NCBI GenBank assembly: GCA_023416655.1
Contig: JAEZHK010000148.1
Span: forward strand, 1 to 47,185
Direction of reading: 5' to 3'
From: Bacillota bacterium
GTDB lineage: Bacteria > Bacillota > Clostridia > Christensenellales > Aristaeellaceae
Length of the DNA stretch: 47,185 bases
Part shown: one piece after another, positions 23,374 to 31,613 of the stretch
Layout of the letters: the number at the start of each line of letters is the position of its first letter
Position numbering within the stretch: the first letter of the stretch is position 1
Translations under genes and position numbers: made by a program
The notes under the pieces: generated by a model
What the model was told of the DNA's origin: nothing
Databases searched by the model: none
Seen by the model: the letters and a program-made list of their open reading frames with translations, nothing else

Positions 23374-25569
23374 TCAGCCCGCGGGGTCGACGGAGATGTT
23401 CTCGCAGATGCGGTTGTAGAGGTCGGTGAGCCAGGCTTCCATCTCGTCGAGCGTCTGCCCTTCGGGGGTATTGACGCCCTGCTGCGCTTCGCGCTGCGCC
23501 TTGCGCTCGGCCAGCTTCTGCTCCAGCACGGTCTTGATCTCGTCGGAGAAGCCCTTCATGTTGGACTCCCAGGCGGAGACGAGGTCCATGACCTGATCGG
23601 TCAGGCTGGCCTTCAGTTCCTCGGCCTGCTTGAGCGCCTTGTCCTTCTCGGCGATGGTCGCCTCGGCGTCGGTCAGCGCCTGGGCCTTTTCGTCCAGCGC
23701 GGTCTGGGCCGCTTCGAGGTCCTTGCCCGCCTCAACGCCCGCCGCCTTCTCGGCCGTCAGGTCGCCGCCCAGCTTCTCGATCTGGGCCAAGGCTTCGTCC
23801 AGCTTCGCCTGCACGGTCGTGAGCCCGTCCTCCGCCGTCTGGCGGGCGGCGGATTCATCCTTCAGCTGCGCCTGCGCGGTGGCAAGGTCGCCCTCGGCCT
23901 GCGTGCGGGTGCCCTTCTCGGTCTCCAGCGCGGCCTGCACGGCGGCGAGATCGCTCTCGGCCTGCGTGCGGGCGCCCTTTTCGGTCTCCAGCGCGGCCTG
24001 CGCGGCGGCGAGGTCGGTCTCTGCCTGGGTGCGGGCGGCCTTCTCGGCTTCAAGCGCGGCCTGCTTGCCCTCGTTGTCGGCCCCGGCCGCGGCCAGCGCC
24101 TGCTGCGCCTGGGTCAGGGTGTCAAGCGTCTTCTGATGGGCGGTCTTCTCGGTCTCCAGCGCCTTCTGCGCCTCGTCCAGCGCCGCCTTCTGGCTCTCCT
24201 GGTCGGCCCCGGCCTTGTCCAGCGCCGACTGCGCCTCGGTCAGCGCCACCAGCGTCGCCTCATGCGCGGTCTTTTCCGCCGCCAGTGCCTGCTGCGCGTC
24301 GTCGAGCGCCTGCTGTGCGCCCTCGGAGCCCGCTTTCTGGGCATCGGTCAGCTTGGTTTCCGCCTCTTGACGGGCGGCGGTTTCCTGATCCAGCTGCGCC
24401 TCGGCCGCGTCACGGGCGGTCTTTTCCTGCTCCAGCGCGGTCTGCGCCTTGCCCAGCGCGTCCTGCGTCTCGGTCAGGAGCGTCGCCTTGCCTGTGAGCT
24501 CGGCCTGGGCGCTGTCCAGCTTGTCGCGCGTCTCGGATTCCGACGCCCCCTTGGTCTCCAGCTGCTGGGTCAGCTCGTTCACCTGCTGCTGCGCCTCTTC
24601 CAGCGCGGCCTGCGTCTCGGTCAAAAGCGCCGCCTTGCCGGCCAGTTCCGCCTGGGCGCTGGACAGGTCGCCCTTGCTCGCGCCCTCGGACTTCTCGGCG
24701 TTGGCAAGTTTGGCGGTCAGATCAAACACCTGCTGCTGCGCGTCCAATAGCGCCGTCTGCGTCTCGTCCAATAGCGCCGCCTTGCCGGCCAGGTCTTCCT
24801 GCGCGGCGGTCAGCAGAGCCTCCGCGTCGGCCTTCGCCGTTTCCGCGTCGGCGAGCTTCTGGGTCAGGTCCGCGACCTGCTTCTGGGCTTCATCAAGGAG
24901 CGCCGCCTTGCCCGCAAGATCCTCCTGCGCGGCGGTCAGCTGGGTGTTGAGCGACTCCACCTGCGCCTGCGCCTCGTCGTACTGGGCGCTCACGGTCTTG
25001 AGCGCTTCGATGGACTTGGCGTCCTCGGCGCCCTTTTGCTCCAGCCCGGTCTTCGCGGCCAGCGCCTCCGCCAGCTGCGCCTGCGCTTCCTCAAGAAGCG
25101 CCTTGGTGTCGGCTTCGCTCTTTCCGGCCTCGGCCTTGGAAGACTCGAGGTCGGTCACCTTCTGCCCGGCTTCCTGAAGCTGCGCCTCCAGGCTGGTCAC
25201 GTTCAGGGCGGCGGCGTCAAGCTGGACCTTGAGGTCGGCCGCGGTCTTCTGCGCGGCTTCCAACTGGGCCTTGAGGCCGGTCGCGTCCTCCTGCGCGGTC
25301 TTGAGCAGCGCCTGGCTGTCCGTGAGCTGCTTTTCCTTCTCGGTCAGCGCGGCCTGGGATTGATCCGCCTTGCTCTTGGCCTCGACCAACTCAGCCTGCG
25401 CTTTTTGCAGGGTATCGGTATTCTCCTGAAGCGCCGTGGTGCTGGCCGACAAGTCCCGCCCGCGGCCCGCGGACTGGACGCCCAGCCCAACCGCCGTCAG
25501 GATGGCCGCGGCCAGCGCGACCGCAAGCGCACCGATCAGTATTCTGGTCTTTTTTCCTTCGCGCTCCAT
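23374..25569 (-). CDS. Membrane-anchored long coiled-coil protein with internal repeats
   Basis: 731 residues. A basic N-terminus (MEREGKKTR) and one membrane segment at about 9-30 are followed by ~640 residues of almost unbroken Ala/Glu/Lys/Gln/Leu/Thr coiled coil without prolines. Repeats include LAGKAALLDEAQ units (three copies spaced by ~35-60 residues) and a run of 22-residue units near residues 505-570 with the core RTQAE(T/S/G)DLA and LETEKG. The last ~60 residues are less regular (LDEMEAWLTDLYNRICENI). No enzymatic domain is visible. It looks like an extracytoplasmic rod or spacer tethered to the membrane; the partner is unknown. The codon-level repetition suggests recent internal duplication. 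Confidence 0.8.
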   Translation of the reverse strand: MEREGKKTRILIGALAVALAAAILTAVGLGVQSAGRGRDLSASTTALQENTDTLQKAQAELVEAKSKADQSQAALTEKEKQLTDSQALLKTAQEDATGLKAQLEAAQKTAADLKVQLDAAALNVTSLEAQLQEAGQKVTDLESSKAEAGKSEADTKALLEEAQAQLAEALAAKTGLEQKGAEDAKSIEALKTVSAQYDEAQAQVESLNTQLTAAQEDLAGKAALLDEAQKQVADLTQKLADAETAKADAEALLTAAQEDLAGKAALLDETQTALLDAQQQVFDLTAKLANAEKSEGASKGDLSSAQAELAGKAALLTETQAALEEAQQQVNELTQQLETKGASESETRDKLDSAQAELTGKATLLTETQDALGKAQTALEQEKTARDAAEAQLDQETAARQEAETKLTDAQKAGSEGAQQALDDAQQALAAEKTAHEATLVALTEAQSALDKAGADQESQKAALDEAQKALETEKTAHQKTLDTLTQAQQALAAAGADNEGKQAALEAEKAARTQAETDLAAAQAALETEKGARTQAESDLAAVQAALETEKGTRTQAEGDLATAQAQLKDESAARQTAEDGLTTVQAKLDEALAQIEKLGGDLTAEKAAGVEAGKDLEAAQTALDEKAQALTDAEATIAEKDKALKQAEELKASLTDQVMDLVSAWESNMKGFSDEIKTVLEQKLAERKAQREAQQGVNTPEGQTLDEMEAWLTDLYNRICENISVDPAG
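23855..24060. repeat. 66-bp tandem repeats in the coiled-coil gene
   Basis: About three units of 66 bp with high DNA identity, each encoding 22 residues with the core LETEKG, RTQAE and DLA. Twenty-two residues equals two hendecads, compatible with a slightly right-handed coil. Confidence 0.7.
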
Positions 25570-25717
25570 GTCTCCGCCCCCATCGTTTTTCTAGACTTGG
25601 CCCCTCGACGCGCGCTATCAACATATGTTCTCAAGCAGCGCGGTATTTTTCTTTTTCTTCCGGGCATACTACCCAGCGAGAAAGCCGGCAAAGCCGGCGC
25701 CTGAGAGGAGTATTGCC

Positions 25718-25924
25718 ATGCTGGACCGTATATCGCTGATCCTGGTTATCATCGGCGCCATCAACTGGTTGCTGGTGGGTTTGTTTTCTTTCGATGTGGT
25801 GGCCTACGCATTCGGAGGTCAGGCGGCGGTCGTCAGCCGTGTGATCTATACGTTGGTGGGTGTCGCAGGCCTTTGGTGCATCTCGCTTCTGTTCCGGGAG
25901 CGGGAAGTCGAGCACGAAACCTGA
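25718..25924 (+). CDS. DUF378 family small membrane protein
   Basis: 68 residues with two membrane segments (about 4-24 and 36-55). The sequence LDRISLILVIIGAINWLLVG is the family signature, followed by FSFDVVAYAFGG and SRVIYTLVGVAGLW. GAGAGGAG precedes the ATG at 25718. Function unknown. Convergent with the metallophosphoesterase gene across a shared terminator. Confidence 0.88.
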   Translation: MLDRISLILVIIGAINWLLVGLFSFDVVAYAFGGQAAVVSRVIYTLVGVAGLWCISLLFREREVEHET

Positions 25925-25996
25925 GTTTCAACAGATGCAAAGCGACGCCGCCAACGCGGTCGCCGATCGAAAACCAATCATACACATTATGATAAC

Positions 25997-26030
25997 CAAA
26001 AGGCTCGCGGAATGCAAGCCTTTTGTTACC
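25997..26030. terminator. Bidirectional terminator
   Basis: Stem CAAAAGGCT/AGCCTTTTG between convergent genes, with T-rich ends on both strands. Confidence 0.7.
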
Positions 26031-26047
26031 GTATTTGGTGAGGGATG

Positions 26048-26962
26048 TCACTTTTTGTAAAGGGTGATCAGATGCGCCTGGGGCGGCGCGCCGAGGCGCA
26101 GCGGAAGCATGTAGCAGCCGGTGCCGTTTGAGACCAAAAGCATCGAGCCGCCGTCCTCATACCAGCCGCTGAGATACCTGTGTCCGTAGATGGAACTTGA
26201 GAAGAGCCCGCGCCCGAAGAGCGCCACCTGTCCGCCGTGCGTGTGGCCGGAGAGTACAAGGTCGGCCCAGGGCTTTTCGTCCGCGGCGCTCTGGCTGACC
26301 ACAGAGGGCAGCGCGTCCGGGTTATGGCTCAAAAGAACCACAAAGTCGCTTCCGCGCACGGCGGAGGCGATTTTTTCAATTTCCTGCTCCCCGGCGCGCC
26401 AGTCGTCAAGGCCCGAGACGACCAGCTTCTGTCCGCCCTTGTTCAGCACCTTGCCGCTGTTTTTTAGCAGGGTCAGCCCGCCCAGCGCCGCCGCCGTATC
26501 CAGATCCTCGAGTTCGTAATCGTGGTTGCCGGGCACGGCGTACTTGCCCATCGGCGCTTCGAATGATCGGATCATCAGGAAGAACTGGTCCCGCTTCGCG
26601 CTGAGCGCGCGCTTGGCATCGGAAAGCGGCGTGCCGCCGGTCATCGCGCGGCCATAATCCACCGCGTCCAGCGCGGAGTAGTCTCCGCCCAGCAGCAGCA
26701 TGTCCGGTTTTAAATCCTGCAGCTGGTTCACCAGCGCCGCCGCCTTCTCCGGGGCGCAGAAGTTGCCCACGTGCAAGTCAGACAGGAACAGGATGCGGGT
26801 GCCCTCAAACGCCTTGGGCAGGTCGGACAGGTAGACGTCGGCGTACACGACGCGCACCACGTCGGCCTCCAGCGCCATGTAGCCGACGAGAAGCGCCAGA
26901 ACGATCATGACCAGCGCAAGGATCCGCCAGCGCTTCTTTGCCTTCTCCTGCGGCCGGTTCAA
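26048..26962 (-). CDS. Membrane-anchored metallophosphoesterase (YkuE/YaeI-like)
   Basis: 304 residues starting at TTG 26962, with GGGAGGGG 5 nt upstream. A membrane segment at about 12-31 leads to a calcineurin-like domain: LFLSDLHVGNF (D-x-H), LLGGDYSALD, VPGNHDYE, a LLSHNPD histidine and LSGHTHGGQVALF (GHTH). These are the complete metal ligands for a two-metal phosphodiesterase. YkuE/YaeI-like proteins act on lipid or sugar phosphoesters at the membrane, but the substrate is not established here. Its promoter region contains the two parS-type sites. Confidence 0.9.
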   Translation of the reverse strand: MNRPQEKAKKRWRILALVMIVLALLVGYMALEADVVRVVYADVYLSDLPKAFEGTRILFLSDLHVGNFCAPEKAAALVNQLQDLKPDMLLLGGDYSALDAVDYGRAMTGGTPLSDAKRALSAKRDQFFLMIRSFEAPMGKYAVPGNHDYELEDLDTAAALGGLTLLKNSGKVLNKGGQKLVVSGLDDWRAGEQEIEKIASAVRGSDFVVLLSHNPDALPSVVSQSAADEKPWADLVLSGHTHGGQVALFGRGLFSSSIYGHRYLSGWYEDGGSMLLVSNGTGCYMLPLRLGAPPQAHLITLYKK

Positions 26963-26982
26963 CCCGTCCCCTCCCCTCTGAA

Positions 26983-26998
26983 TGTTTCACGTGAAACA
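26983..26998. other. parS: parS-type site 1 (ParB/Spo0J centromere)
   Basis: TGTTTCACGTGAAACA, a perfect 16-bp palindrome that fits the chromosomal parS consensus. It lies 21 bp upstream of the metallophosphoesterase start. Confidence 0.85.
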
Positions 26999-27020
26999 TA
27001 CCCGGGTCTTGCGCCGGCGT

Positions 27021-27036
27021 TGTTTCACGTGAAACA
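27021..27036. other. parS: parS-type site 2
   Basis: A second, identical TGTTTCACGTGAAACA, 38 bp from site 1 start to start. Paired sites point to real ParB loading rather than chance. Confidence 0.85.
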
Positions 27037-27156
27037 TTTGCTGTCTTCTATCACCCGGCAAGAGCCTGTCCGCTATCTTGCCACGTTTGTCTATTAAACC
27101 TGCTTGCCGTTGTACTCTGACCCAAAAATGGACGCGCTAGCGGACATTTTCCTTCT

Positions 27157-27222
27157 GTGAGGGGTCCAGGGGGAATCATTCCCCCTGGCGGGATTCCAAA
27201 GGGCAGGGCCCTCCGACGTTTC
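27157..27222 (-). repeat. TH element copy 7
   Basis: Minus polarity, about 10 nt after the nagA stop. First stem TCGGAGGGCC/GGGCCCTTTGGA is mismatched, second CCAGGGGGAAT/ATTCCCCCTGG is perfect. A partly decayed copy. Confidence 0.72.
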
Positions 27223-27231
27223 TTTTGCTTT

Positions 27232-28368
27232 TCAGAACCCCGCTGTCCTGTATATAACTTCGCCCTTCGCCACCGTGACCAGCGGCGTGTAGTCGCCGTC
27301 CAGCAGCACCATGTCCGCGATCATACCCGGCGCGATCCTTCCCCGCTCTTTCTCGCCGATGGCCGCGCAGGGGTATTCCGACGCCATCCGCAGCGCCTGG
27401 ACTTCCGGCACGCCCACGGCCTTGACCATGTTCCGCACCGCGCGGTCCATCGTCAGCGTGCTCCCGGCCAGCGCGCCGCCCTCCAGCCTCGCCACCGCGC
27501 CGCGCACCAGCACCAGGTTCGCGCCCAGGCGGTAGTCGCCGTCCGGCATGCCGGTGGCCGCCATCGCGTCGGTGACCAGCAGGCATCCTTCCGCGCCTTT
27601 CGCGCGCCAGACAACCTTCATGGTGATCGGGTGCAGGTGGACGAGGTCCGCGATCAGCTGAACTTTCACGCGCGGGTCGGCGAGCGCCGCGCCCGTCGCG
27701 CCCGGCGACCGGTGGCCGAAGGGCGACATGGCGTTGAAGAGGTGGGTCGCCTGGCTGAGCCCCGCGTCCACCGCCTTCAGAAAGTCCTCGCACGATGCAT
27801 CCGTGTGGCCGCCGCTCAGCCTAACCTTGTTTTTCAGTATGCCGATCAGTTCCATCGCGCCGTCCATCTCGGGCGCGACGGTCAGGACGCGCGGCACCGC
27901 CTCGTAGCCCTCCACCAGGCGGGCGTAGGCGTCCAGCGACGGGTTCTTGAGGTACCGCTCCGGCTGCGCGCCCTTGCGGGCGGCGTTCAGAAATGGCCCT
28001 TCCAGGTGCGCGCCGAGGACGGATGAGCCTGCGGGCGCGTCCATTGCTCGCCGGACGCCTTCCAGCGCGCAGCGGGTGTTCTCCAGCGAGTCGCACATGG
28101 TGGTGGGCAGGAACGCGGTCACGCCCGTGCGCGGAAGCCAAGCGGCCATGCGCTTCACCGCGTCGCAGCCGTCCATCGTGTCGTCCCCCGCGCAGCCGTG
28201 GATGTGCAGATCCACAAACCCCGGCGCGAGCAGCGCGCCCCGGGCGTCGATTTCCTTTCCACCTTTCAGGCTTACGCCGGCCGCTTCGATGCGGCCGCCC
28301 TCGACCAGTACGTCCGCGTTCTTCAGAATCTTCCCGCCAACCAGCACCCTGGCGTTTTTGATGACCAT
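27232..28368 (-). CDS. nagA: N-acetylglucosamine-6-phosphate deacetylase
   Basis: 378 residues. Amidohydrolase-fold signatures: FVDLHIHGCAGDDTMDG with H55 and H57, GAHLEGPFLN (metal-binding glutamate), SGGHTDAS, ATHLFNAMSPFGHRSPG and LVTDAMAATGMPDG with the catalytic aspartate. It deacetylates GlcNAc-6-P to glucosamine-6-P in amino-sugar catabolism and cell-wall recycling. Start ATG 28368 with GAGGGG 7 nt upstream. No nagB or GlcNAc transporter is adjacent. TH7 follows and FH8 lies upstream. Confidence 0.95.
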   Translation of the reverse strand: MVIKNARVLVGGKILKNADVLVEGGRIEAAGVSLKGGKEIDARGALLAPGFVDLHIHGCAGDDTMDGCDAVKRMAAWLPRTGVTAFLPTTMCDSLENTRCALEGVRRAMDAPAGSSVLGAHLEGPFLNAARKGAQPERYLKNPSLDAYARLVEGYEAVPRVLTVAPEMDGAMELIGILKNKVRLSGGHTDASCEDFLKAVDAGLSQATHLFNAMSPFGHRSPGATGAALADPRVKVQLIADLVHLHPITMKVVWRAKGAEGCLLVTDAMAATGMPDGDYRLGANLVLVRGAVARLEGGALAGSTLTMDRAVRNMVKAVGVPEVQALRMASEYPCAAIGEKERGRIAPGMIADMVLLDGDYTPLVTVAKGEVIYRTAGF

Positions 28369-28401
28369 ACAATCACCCCTCAAAGTCGAAAAGAGAGGGC
28401 C

Positions 28402-28500
28402 TCCGACAACCGTCCGATACCCCGGGAGGCCTCGAAGGCTTTTTGGCAGTCGGACGTGATCGCGTTGAGAAATCCAACAATCGTCCGCTACCCCGGGAGG
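28402..28500. repeat. 28-bp direct repeat pair upstream of nagA
   Basis: Two 28-bp copies, 28402-28429 and 28473-28500, match at 25 of 28 positions and share the core CCCCGGGAGG. The second copy merges into the tail of FH8. Confidence 0.7.
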
Positions 28501-28699
28501 ATTGGAGGACCGCAGCCCTCCATGTTCAATCATAAGCGGCGACTTGTCGGCGCTTATGGATTCCCCCAAAGGGCGAGCTTGCCCGCCCGACGGGGAATCA
28601 ACACCACCAGCCCGGATTGCGCCCGAGAAATCCCGCAGGATTTTTAGCAATCCGCTCCGTTCCCATGCAACCGCTTACGCCTTGGGCGGAAGCGGTTGC
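28493..28699 (-). repeat. FH element copy 8 (five-hairpin form)
   Basis: Minus polarity between nagA and the 28804 gene. Hairpin 1 GCAACCGCTT/AAGCGGTTGC (28667-28699). Hairpin 2 GCGGATTGC/GCAATCCG with AAATCC/GGGATTT. Hairpin 3 GATTCCCC/GGGGGAATC with GGGCG/CGCCC. Hairpin 4 CATAAGCG/CGCTTATG type. Hairpin 5 GGAGGGC/GTCCTCC. Hairpin 1 ends 22 bp behind the -35 of the divergent promoter. Confidence 0.86.
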
Positions 28700-28721
28700 C
28701 CGCTTGCGGAAAACTTCACCA

Positions 28722-28750
28722 TTGCAACCTGAACCCGATTCCATTATAAT
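28722..28750 (+). promoter_or_regulatory. Promoter of the 28804-cvpA unit
   Basis: TTGCAA (28722-28727), 17-nt spacer, perfect TATAAT (28745-28750). Confidence 0.78.
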
Positions 28751-28803
28751 ATGAATGATATGGGTTAAGCAAGCCTAGCGGCGTTTTTCATGGGGGAGGC
28801 TTC

Positions 28804-29895
28804 ATGCAGAAGAAAACGGCGCGGCTCTCCTGGTTCTCCGTGGCGCTGGTGATCGCGCTTGTTTCGCTCACCGCCTGGCTGATCGCAAGTCAGATCGTCT
28901 CAAGCCGCTCGGGCGCGCTGCGCACCGCGACGGCGCTGCCCGCCCGGACCGGCCAAAAAATGGAGCCGCTGGGCGACGGGCTTCTGTATTCCGACGGCAC
29001 CACGCTGCACGCGCTGAATGGCAAGGGATTGCAGGACTGGAGCTACGCCGCGGGCAGCGGTTCGTCTTTTTCGGTGGGCAGGGGCGGCGTGGCCGCATGG
29101 CAGTCGAGGACGCTGTCGCTGCTTACGGGCGATAAGGGCGCGACGCTCTTCAGCGGCACCCTGGAGAACACCATCCTGGACGCGCGCATGGACACGCAGT
29201 ACGCCGCCGCGCAGGTGGGCACCGAGCACGACAGCGTGATGCTCATTCTGGAGCACGGCGGGCGGCAGGTGGACCGGATAGAGCTGAGCAATCAAACGGT
29301 ACTGGATTTCGGGTTTTTTTACAATGGCAGCCTTTTTTGGGTGATGTCGATGGACACCGAGGGCACTGTGCCGATGTGCTCGATTTCCACCTACAAGCCG
29401 GGCAAGATGCTGGCCGGTACCATCACCGACAGCCAGCAGGTGCTCTACGAGGTACTGTTCCAGTCCTCCAAAATCCGCGCGGTGGGCACCACCCACATCA
29501 AGGACTTTGATTACACCAGCCGCGAGCTGACCGAGGACCGCATGCTGGTCTACGGCTGGTACCTGATGGACCTGGACGACCGGGTGGATAGTCCCCTCAT
29601 GGCCTTCGTGCCGGTGGCGCAGGCGGAGAGCGGGCAGATTCAGGACGTGCGCATGATCCGGGGTCAGACCGATCACCCGGTGCGCCTGCCCTACCCGTCC
29701 AGCCGCGTCTTCGCCCGGGACGATACCATCTACGCCTTCACAAACCAGTATGTCTCGATGTGCCGGTTGGACCAGACCACGCCGGAAACCTACGCGATGC
29801 CGATCTATGTGGACGACGTCGTGGGCATCACCAGGGATCACCAGGCCATCGTGTCCTCGGGCGGCGTCATGTACCTGGTGCCGCTGCTCCGTTAG
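28804..29895 (+). CDS. Membrane-anchored beta-propeller-like protein
   Basis: 363 residues with an N-terminal membrane anchor at about 11-30 and an extracytoplasmic domain of repeated four-strand units, as in a beta propeller. Examples are DGLLYSDGTTLHALNGKGLQ, FSVGRGGVAAWQSRTLSLLT and YAAAQVGTEHDSVMLILEHG. It may belong to the DUF5711 group found beside cvpA genes in Clostridia, but I am not certain. No catalytic motif is seen. The next gene, cvpA, starts 29 nt downstream, so they are co-transcribed from the promoter at 28722. Confidence 0.72.
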   Translation: MQKKTARLSWFSVALVIALVSLTAWLIASQIVSSRSGALRTATALPARTGQKMEPLGDGLLYSDGTTLHALNGKGLQDWSYAAGSGSSFSVGRGGVAAWQSRTLSLLTGDKGATLFSGTLENTILDARMDTQYAAAQVGTEHDSVMLILEHGGRQVDRIELSNQTVLDFGFFYNGSLFWVMSMDTEGTVPMCSISTYKPGKMLAGTITDSQQVLYEVLFQSSKIRAVGTTHIKDFDYTSRELTEDRMLVYGWYLMDLDDRVDSPLMAFVPVAQAESGQIQDVRMIRGQTDHPVRLPYPSSRVFARDDTIYAFTNQYVSMCRLDQTTPETYAMPIYVDDVVGITRDHQAIVSSGGVMYLVPLLR

Positions 29896-29924
29896 GACGG
29901 CCGAAAGAAAAGGGGGAGCCAAAG

Positions 29925-30674
29925 ATGAACATCAACATCGTGGACGTCATCCTGTATGCAATCCTTGCGCTTAGCGTGATCTCGGGCATGTACAAGGGCT
30001 TCATTTCCTCGGGCCTGGCCATGGTGGGCTTCGGCGCGGCTTGGTACGGCGCGCTGAACCTGTTCCCGTGGCTGGCGCAGCTGGTGCTGCAAAACAACGC
30101 GTTCATGGGCATGCTGGACTACTACCTGGATCCGTCCTCGCTGTTCAAGACCGCGTCGCTGGCCTCGACGCCGGTGGCCAACGCGGTCTCGAGCGTCGGC
30201 ACGGGCTCAACGCTTCTAAATCAGGCGCTGCAGGAGCTGAACCTGCCGCAGGTGCTGGAATCGGCCTTTAAAAACAACGTCGGCAACCAGCTCTTCAAGG
30301 ACATCCCGGATGTCACCACGATGGCCGACTACCTGGGCCACACCATCTGGGTTTCGGCGATCAACGTGATCTCGTTCATCCTGATCTTCGTGGTGTGCTA
30401 CGTGGTGGTGCTGCTGGTGGTGAACCTTCTGAACAACGTCTTCCGCTTCCCGCTGCTCAAGCACCTGGATTGGCTGTTCGGCGGCGCTTTCGGCCTGGCG
30501 CGGGGCGTGTTTGTGGTGATGCTGCTGCTCGGCGTCGCGCCGCTGATCCTCTCGATGCTGCCCTTCAAGGAAGTGCAGACGCTTCTTGACACTTCCTCGC
30601 TGGCGCAGCGCCTGCCGTCCAACTTCGCGGTGTCCACGATCATCTCCATGGCGTTCCCGACGATATCCGGCTAA
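29925..30674 (+). CDS. CvpA family membrane protein
   Basis: 249 residues. The CvpA-type N-terminus (NIVDVILYAILALSVISGMYKGF) is followed by three further membrane segments, at about residues 20-45, 145-170 and 185-205. An insertion of roughly 70 residues between segments 2 and 3 makes it longer than E. coli CvpA (162 residues). CvpA is linked to colicin V export and purF expression in enterics and to envelope integrity more generally. ATG 29925 follows GGGGGAG. FH9 begins just after the stop codon. Confidence 0.82.
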   Translation: MNINIVDVILYAILALSVISGMYKGFISSGLAMVGFGAAWYGALNLFPWLAQLVLQNNAFMGMLDYYLDPSSLFKTASLASTPVANAVSSVGTGSTLLNQALQELNLPQVLESAFKNNVGNQLFKDIPDVTTMADYLGHTIWVSAINVISFILIFVVCYVVVLLVVNLLNNVFRFPLLKHLDWLFGGAFGLARGVFVVMLLLGVAPLILSMLPFKEVQTLLDTSSLAQRLPSNFAVSTIISMAFPTISG

Positions 30675-30680
30675 AGCCGG

Positions 30681-30850
30681 GCGCCCAAAATCCGCCGGGC
30701 GGCTTTTGGTCGCGAAGGAAAAGAAGCTGCGTGAGCCTGAAATCCTGCGGTATTTCGGGCGGCTCACTGGCTGAAGGAATCTTTTCATCCCCCAGTGTCC
30801 GCACTGGGGGATGAAAACTTTCCCGGCGCGCATGTCGCCGGGAAAGATCG
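30681..30850 (+). repeat. FH element copy 9 (four-hairpin form)
   Basis: Starts 6 nt after the cvpA stop. Hairpin 1 CCAAAATCCGCC/GGCGGCTTTTGG type. Hairpin 2 GTGAGCC/GGCTCAC. Hairpin 3 TTTTCATCCCCCAGTG with CACTGGGGGATGAAAA. Hairpin 4 CTTTCCCGGCG with CGCCGGGAAAG, where the usual CGTTCC/GGAACG has changed on both sides. Confidence 0.87.
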
Positions 30851-30965
30851 AAAAGGACGACCGGGATCGCGGCTCGGTGAGCGGGTCGCCGGAATGATTG
30901 GAAACGAGGGAGTGTGTACGTGCTGCCCACTGACCGGCGGGGTGGGCTGGGGCGCGAAGTTTTCC

Positions 30966-30994
30966 TTCTAAAACTGCCGCGGTTGCGATATAAT
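30966..30994 (+). promoter_or_regulatory. Promoter of the flavin reductase-like gene
   Basis: Perfect TATAAT (30989-30994) with a weak -35 (around 30966). The upstream in-frame ATG overlaps the -10, which supports the GTG at 31017. Confidence 0.55.
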
Positions 30995-31016
30995 GACCGC
31001 AATGGAGGCGATGATT

Positions 31017-31520
31017 GTGAAAGAAATTCCCTACACCGAGGCGATGGCCCGCACAACGCAGAAGCTCTCGCGCGGCGGCGCGTTCCTGTCCGTGGGCGGC
31101 CCCACGCCCAATACCATGACCATCGGCTGGGGCGCGATCGGTTTCTTCTGGAACAGGCCCGTGTTCCTCGCGGTGGTCAGAGGTTCGCGCCACACCCACG
31201 GCATGCTGCTCTCCTCCGGGACGTTCACCGTCAGCGTGCCCACCGCGCGCGACCTGAAGCAGGAGCTGGCCTTTGCCGGCACCATCTCCGGCCGCGACGT
31301 GGACAAGTTCTCCGGACACGGCCTCACCGCCGCTCCCGCCCGGAAGGTGGATGCGCCCATCGTCCAGGAATGCGGCCTGCACTTTGAGTGCCGCGTGCGC
31401 CTCACCCAGGACATGACGCCGGACCGCATGGACCCGGGCGTACTCAAAACAGCCTACCCGGGCGGCGACCTGCACACCATGTTCTTCGGCGAGATCCTCG
31501 CCTGTTACGAGACGGAGTGA
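31017..31520 (+). CDS. Flavin reductase-like FMN-binding protein
   Basis: 167 residues from GTG 31017, with GGAGG 8 nt upstream. The split-barrel flavin-reductase fold is suggested by FLSVGGPTPNTMTIGWGAIG, NRPVFLAVVRGSRHTHGML, GTFTVSVPTA and GRDVDKFSGHGL, which match the FMN-binding segments of this family. It probably binds FMN and reduces or carries electrons in the cytoplasm; partner and substrate are unknown. Monocistronic or followed by two tiny membrane genes beyond TH8. Confidence 0.88.
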   Translation: MKEIPYTEAMARTTQKLSRGGAFLSVGGPTPNTMTIGWGAIGFFWNRPVFLAVVRGSRHTHGMLLSSGTFTVSVPTARDLKQELAFAGTISGRDVDKFSGHGLTAAPARKVDAPIVQECGLHFECRVRLTQDMTPDRMDPGVLKTAYPGGDLHTMFFGEILACYETE

Positions 31521-31532
31521 AGGGGAACGGGA

Positions 31533-31602
31533 GAACGCCGGAGGGCTCCGCCCTCCGGACCTCCCGCCAGAGGGATTGAATCCCTCTGGACTCCCACACA
31601 AA
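31533..31602 (+). repeat. TH element copy 8 (near-consensus)
   Basis: 12 nt after the flavin reductase stop. AACGCCGGAGGGC/GCCCTCCGG, CTCCCG linker, CCAGAGGGATT/AATCCCTCTGG, CTCCCACACAAAGG. Its 3' AAAGGAG end provides the Shine-Dalgarno sequence of the next gene. Confidence 0.85.
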
Positions 31603-31613
31603 GGAGAGATCAG

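Noticed and set aside
23268..23600. Small ORF starting at the ATG after FH7
   Set aside because: Good RBS spacing, but the frame runs antisense through TH6 and the coiled-coil gene and has no protein-like features.
23855..24060. Repeats in the coiled-coil gene as a CRISPR or minisatellite outside coding sequence
   Set aside because: The 66-bp period keeps the reading frame and gives regular helical repeats.
25578..25717. A cyclic-di-GMP or other riboswitch before the DUF378 gene (GCCGGCAAAGCCGGC)
   Set aside because: Only one short palindrome is present; the conserved cores of the known classes are missing.
26983..27036. The two palindromes as operators of a local regulator
   Set aside because: No regulator gene is nearby, and the sequence matches the parS consensus exactly. 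A dual role cannot be excluded.
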